DNA from: Bacteroides muris (ex Afrizal et al. 2022)
GTDB taxonomy: Bacteria; Bacteroidota; Bacteroidia; Bacteroidales; Bacteroidaceae
Length of the DNA stretch: 64,000 bases
Assembly: GCF_004793475.1 (NCBI RefSeq)
Contig: NZ_SRYZ01000013.1
Coordinates: 22,076-86,075, forward strand
Direction of reading: 5' to 3'
Shown here: positions 30,048-38,885 of the stretch, one piece after another
How positions within the stretch are numbered: position 1 is the first letter of the stretch
Layout of the letters: every line of letters starts with the position of its first letter
Program-made: the position numbers and the translations under genes
Notes under the pieces: model-generated
What the model was told of the DNA's origin: nothing
What the model saw: the letters and a program-made list of their open reading frames with translations, nothing else
Databases searched by the model: none

Positions 30048-30419
30048 ATGATAAAAGAATACTTTCATATAGCTTATCTTATTTCCAGGCACCTATCCGG
30101 TGAAGTAACACCGGAAGAAAACCGTTTTTTGGATAAATGGCGCAAAGAGAGCAAAAGCCATGAGCAGCTTTGCCAAAAGATTTGTAGTGATGAACATTAT
30201 GCACAGCACGAAATTCGTAAAATGGAGTTTGATTCGCAGGCTGGATGGAGAGGTGTCGAAGTACGTATCAAGAGGATGGAGCTCAGAAGGAGACATTTGA
30301 AACTGTTACGGTACGTTGCTCTTTTTATTGCACCGGTGCTGATATTGGTTTTTGCACTTCAGGATATTTCTGTACCCCATGTCATGGATGACAATCAATT
30401 TTTACTGTATTTATTCTAA
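30048..30419 (+). CDS. Truncated FecR-like anti-sigma factor
   Basis: A 123-residue protein with a cytoplasmic N-terminal domain like that of Bacteroides FecR-type anti-sigma factors (LISRHLSGEVTPEENRFLDKW) and one membrane helix at about 87-107 (YVALFIAPVLILVFALQ). The periplasmic domain, normally about 200 residues, is missing: the frame stops 16 residues after the helix. It may still bind the upstream sigma factor but could not sense an outer-membrane receptor. It could be a genuinely short form or a truncation caused by the rearrangement that placed the phosphoesterase gene here. Confidence 0.6.
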   Translation: MIKEYFHIAYLISRHLSGEVTPEENRFLDKWRKESKSHEQLCQKICSDEHYAQHEIRKMEFDSQAGWRGVEVRIKRMELRRRHLKLLRYVALFIAPVLILVFALQDISVPHVMDDNQFLLYLF

Positions 30420-30496
30420 CCTTCATCAGTTCCGGCCTAAGTGCCGGAACTCTTGGTTTAGACGGTAAGAAGAAGGATAAGGAGAGGAAGGAGGAA

Positions 30497-31531
30497 TTGT
30501 CGGCAGACGGACCTTATGTGATTTATGAACCGGACGGCAAGGTGCGCGTCATAAGCGTTACAGCCCGGGGGCAGATAGAAGATACGGCTTATACGGTACT
30601 TCCTCAGGATTTCACCCTTCATGTCACGGACCACAAAGGGCGTTATCCGTTTGATGTGAAGCTGCATCCGGTCAAACGTCCGGAATGGCAATACAGACAA
30701 CCGGATAAAGTGTTTGTGATGTCTGACCCCCATGGCAAGTTGAATTGCGTGATGAGCTTGCTGCGGGGCAACAATGTCATTGATAAAGACTACCATTGGA
30801 GTTTTGGAACCAACCATCTGGTGGTTATCGGTGATATATTTGACCGTGGCAAAGATGTGCCGCAGATATTTTGGCTGTTCTATAAATTAGAGAAGGAGGC
30901 GGCGGATGCAGGTGGTCATGTCTCGTTTCTGTTGGGTAACCATGAACCGCTTGTGACGGCAAATGATTTGCGTTATACCAAAGAAAAGTACAAGACATTG
31001 GCTCGAAAACTGGGTATGGATTATCCGGCATTGTTCGGTCCGGACACAGAACTTGGCAGATGGCTTGGTACCCGTAATACGATGCAGACCATCGGACCTA
31101 ATCTGTATGTACATGCAGGTTTGGGAAAGGAGTTTTATGACCGTGACTTGAATATTCCCACAGTAAATGAGGAAATGAGCCGTGCATTGTTCATGAGCAA
31201 GAAGGAACGTAAGGCCCTATCGCCTCTCACGGCTTTCCTATATGGTAATAGCGGCCCTATCTGGTATCGTGGATTGGTACGGACGGATGCAAAATACCAT
31301 CCATTGGCACAAGACTCCCTGCAACTGATGTTGAAACGTTATGACGTCGAACATATCATTGTGGGGCATACCATCTTTAAGGACATTTCCACTTTCTATG
31401 ATGGACGGGTGATTGGAGTGAATGTGGATAACGAGGAAAACCGAAAGAAGAAACGTGGGCGCGCTTTACTGATTGACGGGAATACCTATCTTGTGGTGGG
31501 AGATAAAGGAGCGATGCGGAAATTGTTCTGA
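30497..31531 (+). CDS. Calcineurin-like metallophosphoesterase
   Basis: A metallophosphatase core is clear: VFVMSDPHGKLNCVM (DxH), VVIGDIFDRGKD (GDxxDRG), FLLGNHEP (GNHE), an HAG segment and IIVGHTIF (GHT). A cytosolic frame can begin at TTG 30497. However, the same frame is open back to 30392 and encodes FTVFILTFISSGLSAG, a good signal peptide, with no ATG. Removing one T from the TTTTT run at 30399-30403 would join it to the ATG at 30388 and give an exported protein starting MTINFTVFIL. So the annotated 5' end is doubtful. The substrate is unknown. Confidence 0.75.
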   Translation: MSADGPYVIYEPDGKVRVISVTARGQIEDTAYTVLPQDFTLHVTDHKGRYPFDVKLHPVKRPEWQYRQPDKVFVMSDPHGKLNCVMSLLRGNNVIDKDYHWSFGTNHLVVIGDIFDRGKDVPQIFWLFYKLEKEAADAGGHVSFLLGNHEPLVTANDLRYTKEKYKTLARKLGMDYPALFGPDTELGRWLGTRNTMQTIGPNLYVHAGLGKEFYDRDLNIPTVNEEMSRALFMSKKERKALSPLTAFLYGNSGPIWYRGLVRTDAKYHPLAQDSLQLMLKRYDVEHIIVGHTIFKDISTFYDGRVIGVNVDNEENRKKKRGRALLIDGNTYLVVGDKGAMRKLF

Positions 31532-31550
31532 GGCTGTTTTCTTTCTGATT

Positions 31551-31634
31551 ATTTTTTAGGCGTGGAAGTACGTGGATTTCACGGAGAAACAAAGAAAAAC
31601 TCCGCGTTTTTCGCGTAATCCGCGCCTAAAAAAT
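31551..31634. terminator. Bidirectional hairpin between convergent genes
   Basis: ATTTTTTAGGCGTGGA (31551-31566) pairs with TCCGCGCCTAAAAAAT (31619-31634), 16 bp with one wobble. Its A/T flanks suit termination on both strands, between the phosphoesterase and the HAD gene. Confidence 0.75.
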
Positions 31635-31684
31635 ATCATAATGTAAATATGCGCTTTCGGATAACTGGGGGAGGGAGTGCCCTC

Positions 31685-32338
31685 TCAAAGAGAGGCGATA
31701 ACGGCAATGTCCGTAGCATTGTCTACGATATGTGCCGGATGAAACTCTTCCAGTTCTGTGCGGGGACGGAATCCCCAGGTGACCCCGCAGGCGGTGACTC
31801 CGGCATTGGCGGCCGTTTGCATATCCACTCCGGAGTCTCCCACATATAACACGTCTTCACGTGATATACGGGTGATGTCCAGAATGTCATGCACCACTGT
31901 TGGGTCGGGCTTCACGTTGACCCCTTCCCGCTGTCCGAAGACGGCGGTAAAACGTATGCGGGGAAAATAATGTGAAATCAGTTTCGCGGTAGCCGATTGA
32001 TATTTGTTGGAAGCCACTGCCAATATCACCCCTTTCTCCTGCAACTGTTCCAGCAGTTCGGGGATGCCGGGGTAGGGGCCGCTTTTATCAGCATTGTGCA
32101 CGTCATAATAAGGCACAAACTCCTTGCGGACGCGCAAGACGTTTTCTTCGCTCTTTTCCCCCTCCGGAAGGGCGCGCTCGAACAGTTTGTTGATTCCGTT
32201 ACCAACCATGAAGTTATAGGCCGATTCCGGGTGAGTGGGATAGCCGAGCGCTTGCAAGGCATGGTTTGTGCTTTGTGCCAAATCGGCTATTGTGTTCAGT
32301 AAAGTTCCGTCCAGGTCAAATATAATCAACTTCTTCAT
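31685..32338 (-). CDS. HAD phosphatase, phosphoglycolate phosphatase type
   Basis: A 217-residue haloacid-dehalogenase-fold phosphatase of the Gph/PGMB-like subfamily. Motif I is FDLDGTLLNT right at the start, motif II is AVASNKYQS, and motifs III/IV are KPDPTVVHDIL and YVGDSGVDMQTAANAG. The start at 32338 (MKKLIIFDLDG) is chosen; upstream in-frame residues are non-coding and include the promoter. The physiological substrate is not shown by sequence; 2-phosphoglycolate or a sugar phosphate is likely. Confidence 0.85.
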   Translation of the reverse strand: MKKLIIFDLDGTLLNTIADLAQSTNHALQALGYPTHPESAYNFMVGNGINKLFERALPEGEKSEENVLRVRKEFVPYYDVHNADKSGPYPGIPELLEQLQEKGVILAVASNKYQSATAKLISHYFPRIRFTAVFGQREGVNVKPDPTVVHDILDITRISREDVLYVGDSGVDMQTAANAGVTACGVTWGFRPRTELEEFHPAHIVDNATDIAVIASL

Positions 32339-32363
32339 TGCTTTCTCTATTTTTAGTTTGCTG

Positions 32364-32395
32364 CAAATATAGGGCTTTTTGCGCTCATGTTCAAA
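32364..32395 (-). promoter_or_regulatory. Full Bacteroides-type promoter of the HAD gene
   Basis: On the minus strand TTTG (32392-32395) is followed by a 20-bp spacer and TATATTTG (32364-32371). This is an exact match to the -33/-7 consensus, about 25 bp upstream of the start codon. Confidence 0.75.
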
Positions 32396-32464
32396 TGCAG
32401 TTCCGGTTTTCATCAGGTATTTGCAGGATAGGAAGTTCTTGATTGATAATCAGTGTATTATTAC

Positions 32465-32612
32465 TGCATTCCTGCTGTATGCTTTTTGCAGTAGTACTGC
32501 AAATAGGTTGCAGCGTTACTGCAAATAGGTTTGCAGCGTGACTGCAACTGCTTTGCAGCATTACTGCAACTGCTTTGCAGTGACACTGCACAAGCGTTGC
32601 AGTAGTTTTGCA
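32465..32612. repeat. TGCA array with 11-bp phasing upstream of fabI
   Basis: The word TGCA begins at 32465, 32487, 32498, 32509, 32520, 32532, 32543, 32554, 32565, 32576, 32587, 32598 and 32609: an 11-bp period with one 12-bp step and one missing site. The larger unit is a 22-bp dyad, ACTGCAA then TTGCAG. It lies in the divergent gap between the HAD gene promoter and the fabI promoter. Confidence 0.85.
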
Positions 32613-32677
32613 GTGGTATTTTTTGTCGTTCTTTCCTTTTCTTTGCACACTTTCGGGCTTTTTATGCAAAAACTTCC

Positions 32678-32685
32678 TATCTTTG
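32678..32685 (+). promoter_or_regulatory. -7 element (TATCTTTG) of fabI
   Basis: TATCTTTG lies 25 bp upstream of the fabI start. No TTTG at a 19-21-bp spacing is seen. Confidence 0.55.
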
Positions 32686-32710
32686 CAGCCGAATTTTACT
32701 AAAAATAGGT

Positions 32711-33568
32711 ATGAGTTACAATTTGTTGAAAGGAAAAAGAGGCATTATTTTCGGTGCTCTGAATGAGCAGTCCATTGCCTGGAAAGTAGCAGAAAAAGCA
32801 GTAGAAGAAGGTGCAACAATCACTTTGTCGAATACGCCGGTTGCCGTGCGTATGGGTGAAGTGTCGGCTCTTTCGGAGAAACTGAATTGCGAGGTGATTC
32901 CTGCAGATGCTACAAGTGTAGAAGATTTGGAAAATGTATTCAAACGTTCTATGGAAGTATTGGGCGGCCCGGTTGACTTCGTGCTGCACTCCATTGGTAT
33001 GTCTCCCAATGTGCGTAAGAAACGTACATATGATGATTTGGATTACGATATGTTGGAAAAGACACTGGATATTTCCGCTGTCTCTTTCCACAAGATGATA
33101 CAAGCAGCCAAGAAACTCAACGCCATTGCCGACTACGGCTCAGTTCTGGCTCTGAGTTATGTGGCTGCGCAACGTACGTTCTACGGTTACAATGATATGG
33201 CAGATGCCAAGGCGCTGCTGGAATCCATTGCCCGCAGCTTCGGCTACATCTACGGACGCGAACACCATGTTCGTGTCAACACCATCTCCCAGTCTCCTAC
33301 GATGACCACTGCCGGTTCCGGTGTGAAGGGCATGGACAAGTTGTTCGACTTCGCCAACCGCATGTCTCCCCTTGGCAATGCTTCTGCCGACGAGTGTGCA
33401 GACTACTGTATCGTGATGTTCTCCGACCTCACCCGCAAGGTCACCATGCAGAACTTGTTCCACGATGGAGGTTTCTCCAGCGTAGGTATGAGTCTTCGCG
33501 CCATGGCTACCTATGAAAAGGGCTTGGATGAGTATAAGGATGAAAACGGAAATATCATCTACGGCTAA
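32711..33568 (+). CDS. fabI: Enoyl-[acyl-carrier-protein] reductase (NADH)
   Basis: A short-chain-dehydrogenase-fold reductase that completes each cycle of fatty-acid elongation. It has 285 residues. The NAD-binding start GKRGIIFGALNEQSIAWKVA, FVLHSIGMSP and the active-site helix with Tyr and Lys (FYGYNDMADAKALLESI) fit FabI. Its stop codon overlaps the start of the next gene (TAATG), so the two are translated together. Confidence 0.94.
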   Translation: MSYNLLKGKRGIIFGALNEQSIAWKVAEKAVEEGATITLSNTPVAVRMGEVSALSEKLNCEVIPADATSVEDLENVFKRSMEVLGGPVDFVLHSIGMSPNVRKKRTYDDLDYDMLEKTLDISAVSFHKMIQAAKKLNAIADYGSVLALSYVAAQRTFYGYNDMADAKALLESIARSFGYIYGREHHVRVNTISQSPTMTTAGSGVKGMDKLFDFANRMSPLGNASADECADYCIVMFSDLTRKVTMQNLFHDGGFSSVGMSLRAMATYEKGLDEYKDENGNIIYG

Positions 33569-34272
33569 TGGAACTCGCTCTTTATCTTTTGCCAGTCACC
33601 CTGGGCGATACGCCTATTGAAACGGTGTTGCCGCCTTATAATAAGGAGATAATACTGGGAATCCGCCATTTCATTGTGGAGGATGTGCGCTCGGCACGCC
33701 GATTTCTGAAAAAGGTGGACAAGGGAATGGATATTGATGCGCTGACATTCTATACGTTGAACAAACACACGTCACCCGAAGACATCTCCGGCTATCTGAA
33801 GCCGTTGGTGGAGGGGCAGCCGATGGGCGTAATCTCCGAAGCTGGTTGTCCGGCCGTGGCCGACCCGGGCGCAGACGTAGTGGCTATTGCACAACGGAAA
33901 AACTTGAGAGTGGTCCCCTTGGTGGGACCCTCTTCCATTATCCTCTCTGTCATGGGTTCCGGCTTCAACGGACAGAGCTTTGCCTTCCACGGTTATCTTC
34001 CCATTGAACCGGCAGAGCGTGCCAAAAAGCTGAAGATGCTGGAACAGCGCGCCTACAATGAACATCAGACTCAGCTTTTCATTGAAACGCCTTATCGCAA
34101 TAATAAGATGATAGAGGATATTCTTCATAACTGCCGTCCGCAGACCAAGCTCTGCATTGCAGCGAACATTACTTGTGAAGGGGAGTATATCAAAACCAAG
34201 ACAGTGAGGGAGTGGCAGGGCAAGACCCCCGACCTTTCTAAGATTCCTTGTATTTTTCTCTTGTATAAATAA
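33568..34272 (+). CDS. RsmI-like SAM-dependent tetrapyrrole-methylase-fold protein
   Basis: A 234-residue protein of the TP-methylase family, closest to RsmI, which 2'-O-methylates 16S rRNA C1402. Features are the opening LYLLPVTLGD, the SAM loop GVISEAGCPAVADPGADVV, and LVGPSSIILSVMGSGFNGQ followed by FHGYLP. It lacks the C-terminal extension of classical RsmI, so its precise substrate is uncertain. Its last 35 bp overlap the convergent downstream gene. Confidence 0.85.
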   Translation: MELALYLLPVTLGDTPIETVLPPYNKEIILGIRHFIVEDVRSARRFLKKVDKGMDIDALTFYTLNKHTSPEDISGYLKPLVEGQPMGVISEAGCPAVADPGADVVAIAQRKNLRVVPLVGPSSIILSVMGSGFNGQSFAFHGYLPIEPAERAKKLKMLEQRAYNEHQTQLFIETPYRNNKMIEDILHNCRPQTKLCIAANITCEGEYIKTKTVREWQGKTPDLSKIPCIFLLYK

Positions 34273-35356
34273 TAGCTTCCAGATGCTCGAATTCATATTC
34301 CAGGCAACTGCTGAAGAAGTTTCGTCCCAGGTTGTGTCCAATTTGCCGGAACGTCCATAGCTTTCCACCCTTGAAATTCTTATTGCATAGGATGGAGTCA
34401 TCCTTCAGGTCGAGCGTGAAGAGATAGACCAGACGGTTGGTGGCTTCATTCTCAAAATGATACATGAGGTTGAAGTGCAGATAATCTAATGGAGCGGTGG
34501 GAAGCGTTTGCCGTAATATTCTGTGTGCACCCTGTTCCAGTGTTTCTCCGTATATCAGGTATCCCTCTATCAGCAAGTCGATTTTGTTTTTCTCGAAAAC
34601 GTTGCATTGGGGGCGAGGGAGGAGAAACAGCATGCCGTGTGAGGCAACGGCAATCCTGATGACCGGATTGATATAGTCGTTTTTCCGGTTGATGGTTTCT
34701 GAGGCGATGGCTTTCCCCGTGACATCTCCTTTGGTGTTCACTATCGGTACGAAAACCGTGTGGTTCATCACCATATTGAAGTAGAAGATGCCGAACTGGT
34801 TGAACAGAATGCCTGATATAAAGACGAGGGGAGGTGCCACATAAAACAGAATGTGGCGGGTAGTGTCTCCCAAAGGGTAACTAATCAGAATCGCCAGGAA
34901 GATAATCAGAAAATGCAGCAAGCTTATGATAAGAATTACGCGTGCGGATACGATGGCGGCTTCTGCCCCTTGTGCAAAAAGCTGCTTACAGCATTTATGT
35001 GTCTGAGACATGTGGTAGTCCAGAAACCTTCTCTTATTGAGGTAGATGATGAACGGGGGGATGATGGCGCTGATTTCCAGCGTGAACGGAAGCATGAAAC
35101 GGGGACAGTAGTTTACGAGGAATAGGCTTGTTGCCGACAATAGCAGTAACATTCCTGTAGTACAGTAAAGTATGATTTGCGGAACATGCGTCTCTCTATG
35201 CCTTATTGAATGGATGCTAGATAAAAGTCCTGCGCCTGCACCGATGTAGATGGACATGTCCTGCGTTATAAACTCGCATAATATGATGGATATTATAACT
35301 GGGATGAATCCCAGTGACATATTGAATCTTGACGATAAAATTCTTTGATGGCTCAT
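34238..35356 (-). CDS. Membrane protein with a degenerate Nudix-like C-terminal domain
   Basis: 372 residues. About five or six membrane helices fill residues 10-210. The cytosolic remainder reads VNTKGDVTGKAIASE, then INPVIRIAVASHGMLFLLPR, then EGYLIYGETLEQGAHRILRQ. This follows the order of a Nudix domain (D-x-x-G-x-x-x-G-K, H-x-A-V-x-V, then G-E-T-x-x-x-A-x-R), but the catalytic RExxEExG residues are replaced. I infer a non-catalytic Nudix-like sensor or binding domain tethered to the membrane. The 3' end overlaps the convergent methylase gene by 35 bp. Moderately sure of the fold, unsure of the function. Confidence 0.55.
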   Translation of the reverse strand: MSHQRILSSRFNMSLGFIPVIISIILCEFITQDMSIYIGAGAGLLSSIHSIRHRETHVPQIILYCTTGMLLLLSATSLFLVNYCPRFMLPFTLEISAIIPPFIIYLNKRRFLDYHMSQTHKCCKQLFAQGAEAAIVSARVILIISLLHFLIIFLAILISYPLGDTTRHILFYVAPPLVFISGILFNQFGIFYFNMVMNHTVFVPIVNTKGDVTGKAIASETINRKNDYINPVIRIAVASHGMLFLLPRPQCNVFEKNKIDLLIEGYLIYGETLEQGAHRILRQTLPTAPLDYLHFNLMYHFENEATNRLVYLFTLDLKDDSILCNKNFKGGKLWTFRQIGHNLGRNFFSSCLEYEFEHLEAIIYTREKYKES

Positions 35357-35413
35357 TATCCGTATTATGATTTTGTCGTTTACATCATAACAACTGGCAG
35401 GTTTAAATGTTTT

Positions 35414-36280
35414 CTATTTTACTTCTTTTTTTTGTATAAAATGAATCTGTTTTTCCGCATGATAAGAGGAGCGTACCAATGGAGCGCTTTCCACTTGCTG
35501 AAATCCTTTTTCCAATCCTCTCTTTTTGTAGAGTGCAAATTGTTCGGGAGTAATATATTCGGCTACCGGATAATGTTTGTGTGTGGGTTGCAGGTATTGG
35601 CCTATGGTCAGTATGTGGCAGCCCACCTGGCGAAGGTCGTCCATCAGTTCTTCCACTTCTTCCGGAGTCTCGCCCAGTCCTACCATAATGCCGGACTTGG
35701 TGGTAGTATTGCTTTCTGCAATCTGCCGTAACACTTCCAAGCTTGTCTCATACTTGGCGGCACTGCGTACGAGAGGGCTGATGCGGCGGACAGTCTCCAT
35801 GTTGTGCGAAATGATTTCCGGTTGTGCATCGATGACTTGTGCCACGAGCTCCTTTCTCCCCTGGAAGTCGGGAATCAGTACTTCGACGGTGGTGTTCGGA
35901 TTGAGCCGTTTGATTTCCCGGATGGTACGTGTCCAGTGCGATGCACCTAAGTCAGGCAGGTCGTCACGGTCTACAGAAGTGACGACCGCATGGGAGAGTT
36001 TCATCAAGGCAATGGATTCTGCCACGTGTGTGGGTTCGTCGGCATCTAGCGGCAAGGGCTTGCCGCTTGCCGTATTGCAGAATTTGCAACTGCGGGTACA
36101 GATATTTCCTCCAATCATGAAGGTTGCGGTGCCTTTCCCCCAGCATTCTCCCATATTAGGGCAACGGCCGCTGCTGCAGATGGTATGGAGGCAATGTGAT
36201 TCAACAATGCGTTTGGTCTCGGTATAACGCTCGTTGGCACCGATGCTTATTTTGAGCCATTCCGGTTTGCGTACTCTCAT
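35414..36280 (-). CDS. lipA: Lipoyl synthase
   Basis: A radical-SAM enzyme that inserts two sulfurs into protein-bound octanoyl groups. The auxiliary-cluster cysteines are 35, 40 and 46 (CxxxxCxxxxxC), and the radical-SAM cluster is Cys61/65/68 (ICTRSCKFC). 288 residues, normal. The gene directly upstream on the same strand is the DPP-IV gene's neighbour in the opposite spatial order, with short GAATGA repeats between them. Start at MRVRKPEWLKISIG. Confidence 0.95.
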   Translation of the reverse strand: MRVRKPEWLKISIGANERYTETKRIVESHCLHTICSSGRCPNMGECWGKGTATFMIGGNICTRSCKFCNTASGKPLPLDADEPTHVAESIALMKLSHAVVTSVDRDDLPDLGASHWTRTIREIKRLNPNTTVEVLIPDFQGRKELVAQVIDAQPEIISHNMETVRRISPLVRSAAKYETSLEVLRQIAESNTTTKSGIMVGLGETPEEVEELMDDLRQVGCHILTIGQYLQPTHKHYPVAEYITPEQFALYKKRGLEKGFQQVESAPLVRSSYHAEKQIHFIQKKEVK

Positions 36281-36305
36281 GTTGGTTTAATGAAGGATGA
36301 TGAAT

Positions 36306-36338
36306 GAGGAATGATGAATGAAGAGTTCGTCATTCCTC
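36306..36338 (-). terminator. Hairpin after the DPP-IV/lipA boundary
   Basis: GAGGAATGA (36306-36314) pairs perfectly with TCATTCCTC (36330-36338). It sits between the DPP-IV gene end (36347) and the lipA start on the minus strand, so it may attenuate or terminate DPP-IV transcripts. Confidence 0.5.
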
Positions 36339-36346
36339 AATTAAAT

Positions 36347-38560
36347 TTATTTTAGCTCTTTATTAAAGAAGTTAGTCAACCGTGTGTACAGATGTAACCG
36401 GGTATTTCCTCCGTAGATACTGTGGTTACGGTTGGTGTATACCTGCATATCGAACTGTTTGCCGAGCTGTACCAGTTGTTCGGCATATTCGGCACAGTTC
36501 TGGAAATGTACATTGTCATCTGCCATGCCGTGTACCAGCAGCAGGTTGCCGTGCAGCTTGTCGGCACGGGTAAAGGCGGAAGTGGTCTTATAGCCTTCGG
36601 CGTTCTCCTTAGGAGTGCGCATAAACCGTTCACCGTAGACTGTGTCGTAGTAGTTCCAGTCGGTAACGGCAGCCACGGCTGCTCCGGCCTTGAACACCGG
36701 TGTTCCTTCACTCATGCTCATGATGGTAGTATATCCACCGAAACTCCATCCCCAGATACCGATGCGGTTTTTGTCCACGTATGGCTGGTTGCCCATGTAG
36801 AGGGCGGTTTCCACTTGGTCTTTGGCTTCCTTGATACCCAGGTTCAGATAGGTGCATTTGGCGAATTCGGCACCACGTCCTCCAGTGCCACGTCCGTCTA
36901 CGCAGACTACAATATAGCCTTGTGATGCCATGTAGGTTTCCCAGCTTACACTGAACTTGTCAAGCACTTGCTGCGAACCGGGACCACTGTACTGGTACAT
37001 CAGTACCGGATATTTCTTGCCGGCAGAGAAGTCGGCTGGTTTCATCATCCAGCCATTCAATGTGGTGCCTTCGGAAGTCTGGAAAGTAAAGAATTCCTTC
37101 CGGGGCATGTCATAGCTGCTGATTTCCTGCTTCAATGCCGCATTGTCCATCAGGGTGGCAAGAGTCTTGCCTGTATTGTCGTTCAGTGTAATGACGGTCG
37201 GTGTGTCCAGATTAGAATAACGGTTCATGTAGTACTTCATGTTCGCACTGAACTGCGCACTGTTTGTTCCGGCTTGTGACGATAGCTTGGTCTTTTTGCC
37301 TTTCCGGTCAATCTTGTAGATGGCACTGCGCATGGGGCTTTCCTCGTTGCTGCTGAAGTAGAAACTTCCTTCTTCGGGGTTGTAACCCAGGAACTCCTGC
37401 ACTTCATATTGTCCGGTTGTCACTTGTTTCAGCAGATTGCCTCCTATGCTATACCAGTACAGATGGTTGTATCCGCTCTTTTCGCTGACAAAGCTGAAAT
37501 TTTCCGGATAGAAGACTATGTTGTCGAATACATTTTCGCGGATATAGGTATCGCTTTCATCACGCAGAGCTAGTTTGGCTACTGTGCTGCGAGGATTGGC
37601 AAAGTATAGGTCGAACCGGTTCTGATGGCGGTTCAGAGTCATGACGGCAAGCTTGTTGGGGTCTTGAGTAAATCGGATGCGGGGGATATATCCGTCTGCA
37701 TCTACCGGCACGTTTATCTTGCGGGTCACTTTCGACTTGATGTCGAAGGTATGTACGGATACCTTTGAATTTACTTCTCCCGTTTTAGGATATTTATAGG
37801 TGTATTCTCCCGGATACTTCTCGAAAGGTGTAAAATGGGGAGCTTGTCCGGCAAAAAGAGGGAAAGAATAGGAGGGAACATCTTTCTCGTCGAAGCGGAT
37901 GAAAGCCAGCATTTGGCTGTCGGCACTGAATTCCAGCGCACGGTTGAAGGAGAACTCCTCTTCGTAAACCCAGTCGGGGATGCCGTTCAGCACCTCGTTC
38001 TGTTTTCCGTCTTCTGTCACCTGGCTTTCGCTGTTGCCGTAGAGCAGTTTTACAAGGAAGATGTTGTTGTCGCGTACAAAAGCCACCTGATTGCCGTCCG
38101 GTGAAAATACGGGCACTTGCTGAGGGCCGCCGTCCGAAAGCTTTTCCACAATATTGTTGATTTTACCGTCCAGATTGCGCTTTAGGCTGTAGATGTAATG
38201 CACAGCCGTATAGGAATGACGGTAGATAGGAGTTGTTTCGGTGGCAATGAGCAGCTTGCTTCCGTCCGGAGCAAAGCTGTAGCTGTCGAATGTCTTGAAT
38301 GTGCATTCGCGTGCGGTGGCGGCATCAAACAGTACTTCCACGGGTTTTCCCGTCTTGAAGGAGTATTTGATGATTTGTGTTCTTGCCGCGTTCATCTGCG
38401 AATAGTGTTCTCCGTCTCCCGGGATGGGGATAACGCCGGAAATGTTCTTCGGAATGAACTTGCCCGATACGATTTCTTTCAAATCAAGAGCCTTGCCACT
38501 TTGGGCGAAACCTGCCAGCGTACAGAGGCAGAGGAGAAGTACGATGCTTATCTGTTTCAT
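36347..38560 (-). CDS. Dipeptidyl peptidase IV (S9B family)
   Basis: A 737-residue exported serine peptidase that removes X-Pro or X-Ala dipeptides from peptide N-termini. It has a signal peptide (MKQISIVLLLCLCTLAGFAQ), then a beta-propeller domain (about 30-480) and an alpha/beta-hydrolase domain. Catalytic Ser606 lies in GWSFGGY, the Asp in HGMADDNVHF (681/682) and His713 in RNHSIYGG. The double-Glu motif for the free N-terminus is visible at 200-202 (WVYEEEF). Periplasmic location is inferred. Confidence 0.93.
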   Translation of the reverse strand: MKQISIVLLLCLCTLAGFAQSGKALDLKEIVSGKFIPKNISGVIPIPGDGEHYSQMNAARTQIIKYSFKTGKPVEVLFDAATARECTFKTFDSYSFAPDGSKLLIATETTPIYRHSYTAVHYIYSLKRNLDGKINNIVEKLSDGGPQQVPVFSPDGNQVAFVRDNNIFLVKLLYGNSESQVTEDGKQNEVLNGIPDWVYEEEFSFNRALEFSADSQMLAFIRFDEKDVPSYSFPLFAGQAPHFTPFEKYPGEYTYKYPKTGEVNSKVSVHTFDIKSKVTRKINVPVDADGYIPRIRFTQDPNKLAVMTLNRHQNRFDLYFANPRSTVAKLALRDESDTYIRENVFDNIVFYPENFSFVSEKSGYNHLYWYSIGGNLLKQVTTGQYEVQEFLGYNPEEGSFYFSSNEESPMRSAIYKIDRKGKKTKLSSQAGTNSAQFSANMKYYMNRYSNLDTPTVITLNDNTGKTLATLMDNAALKQEISSYDMPRKEFFTFQTSEGTTLNGWMMKPADFSAGKKYPVLMYQYSGPGSQQVLDKFSVSWETYMASQGYIVVCVDGRGTGGRGAEFAKCTYLNLGIKEAKDQVETALYMGNQPYVDKNRIGIWGWSFGGYTTIMSMSEGTPVFKAGAAVAAVTDWNYYDTVYGERFMRTPKENAEGYKTTSAFTRADKLHGNLLLVHGMADDNVHFQNCAEYAEQLVQLGKQFDMQVYTNRNHSIYGGNTRLHLYTRLTNFFNKELK

Positions 38561-38885
38561 ATATCTGTTTTATGCTTATCCGTTTCCATATTTGTTCTGG
38601 GGAACAAATATACGACAAAGGGAGGACTTATCGAAACAGCGGGCTAATTTTATTCTTTCTGAAAAAGAAAAAGTCTGTCCTGCTTCTGAATGTCTTTCGT
38701 TACAAGCACTTGACCTTGCTTTGATATACAGCAACGGTCGTGATGCCAGCCATATCGTGGTGAATTAGAACAGATGAAAACACTTTGTTTTATGTTCGTT
38801 AACAAATCGGGTGGAAACTATTCTTGTTTTTGCAGGTTCATCCCACGGAAAAATCCTATATTTGCCATTTACATAAGGAATATGT
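38561..38885. other. 325-bp gap between divergent genes
   Basis: No gene is seen. On the minus strand TATATTTG at 38605-38612 is a candidate -7 element for the DPP-IV gene. On the plus strand TATATTTG at 38857-38864 lies 21 bp before the radical-SAM gene, with a TTTG at 38829-38832 at a long 24-bp spacing. The middle part looks like decayed coding DNA but has no recognisable match. Confidence 0.5.

Noticed and set aside
32465..32612. CRISPR array
   Set aside because: The repeats are contiguous 22-bp dyads with no unique spacers, and no cas genes are nearby.
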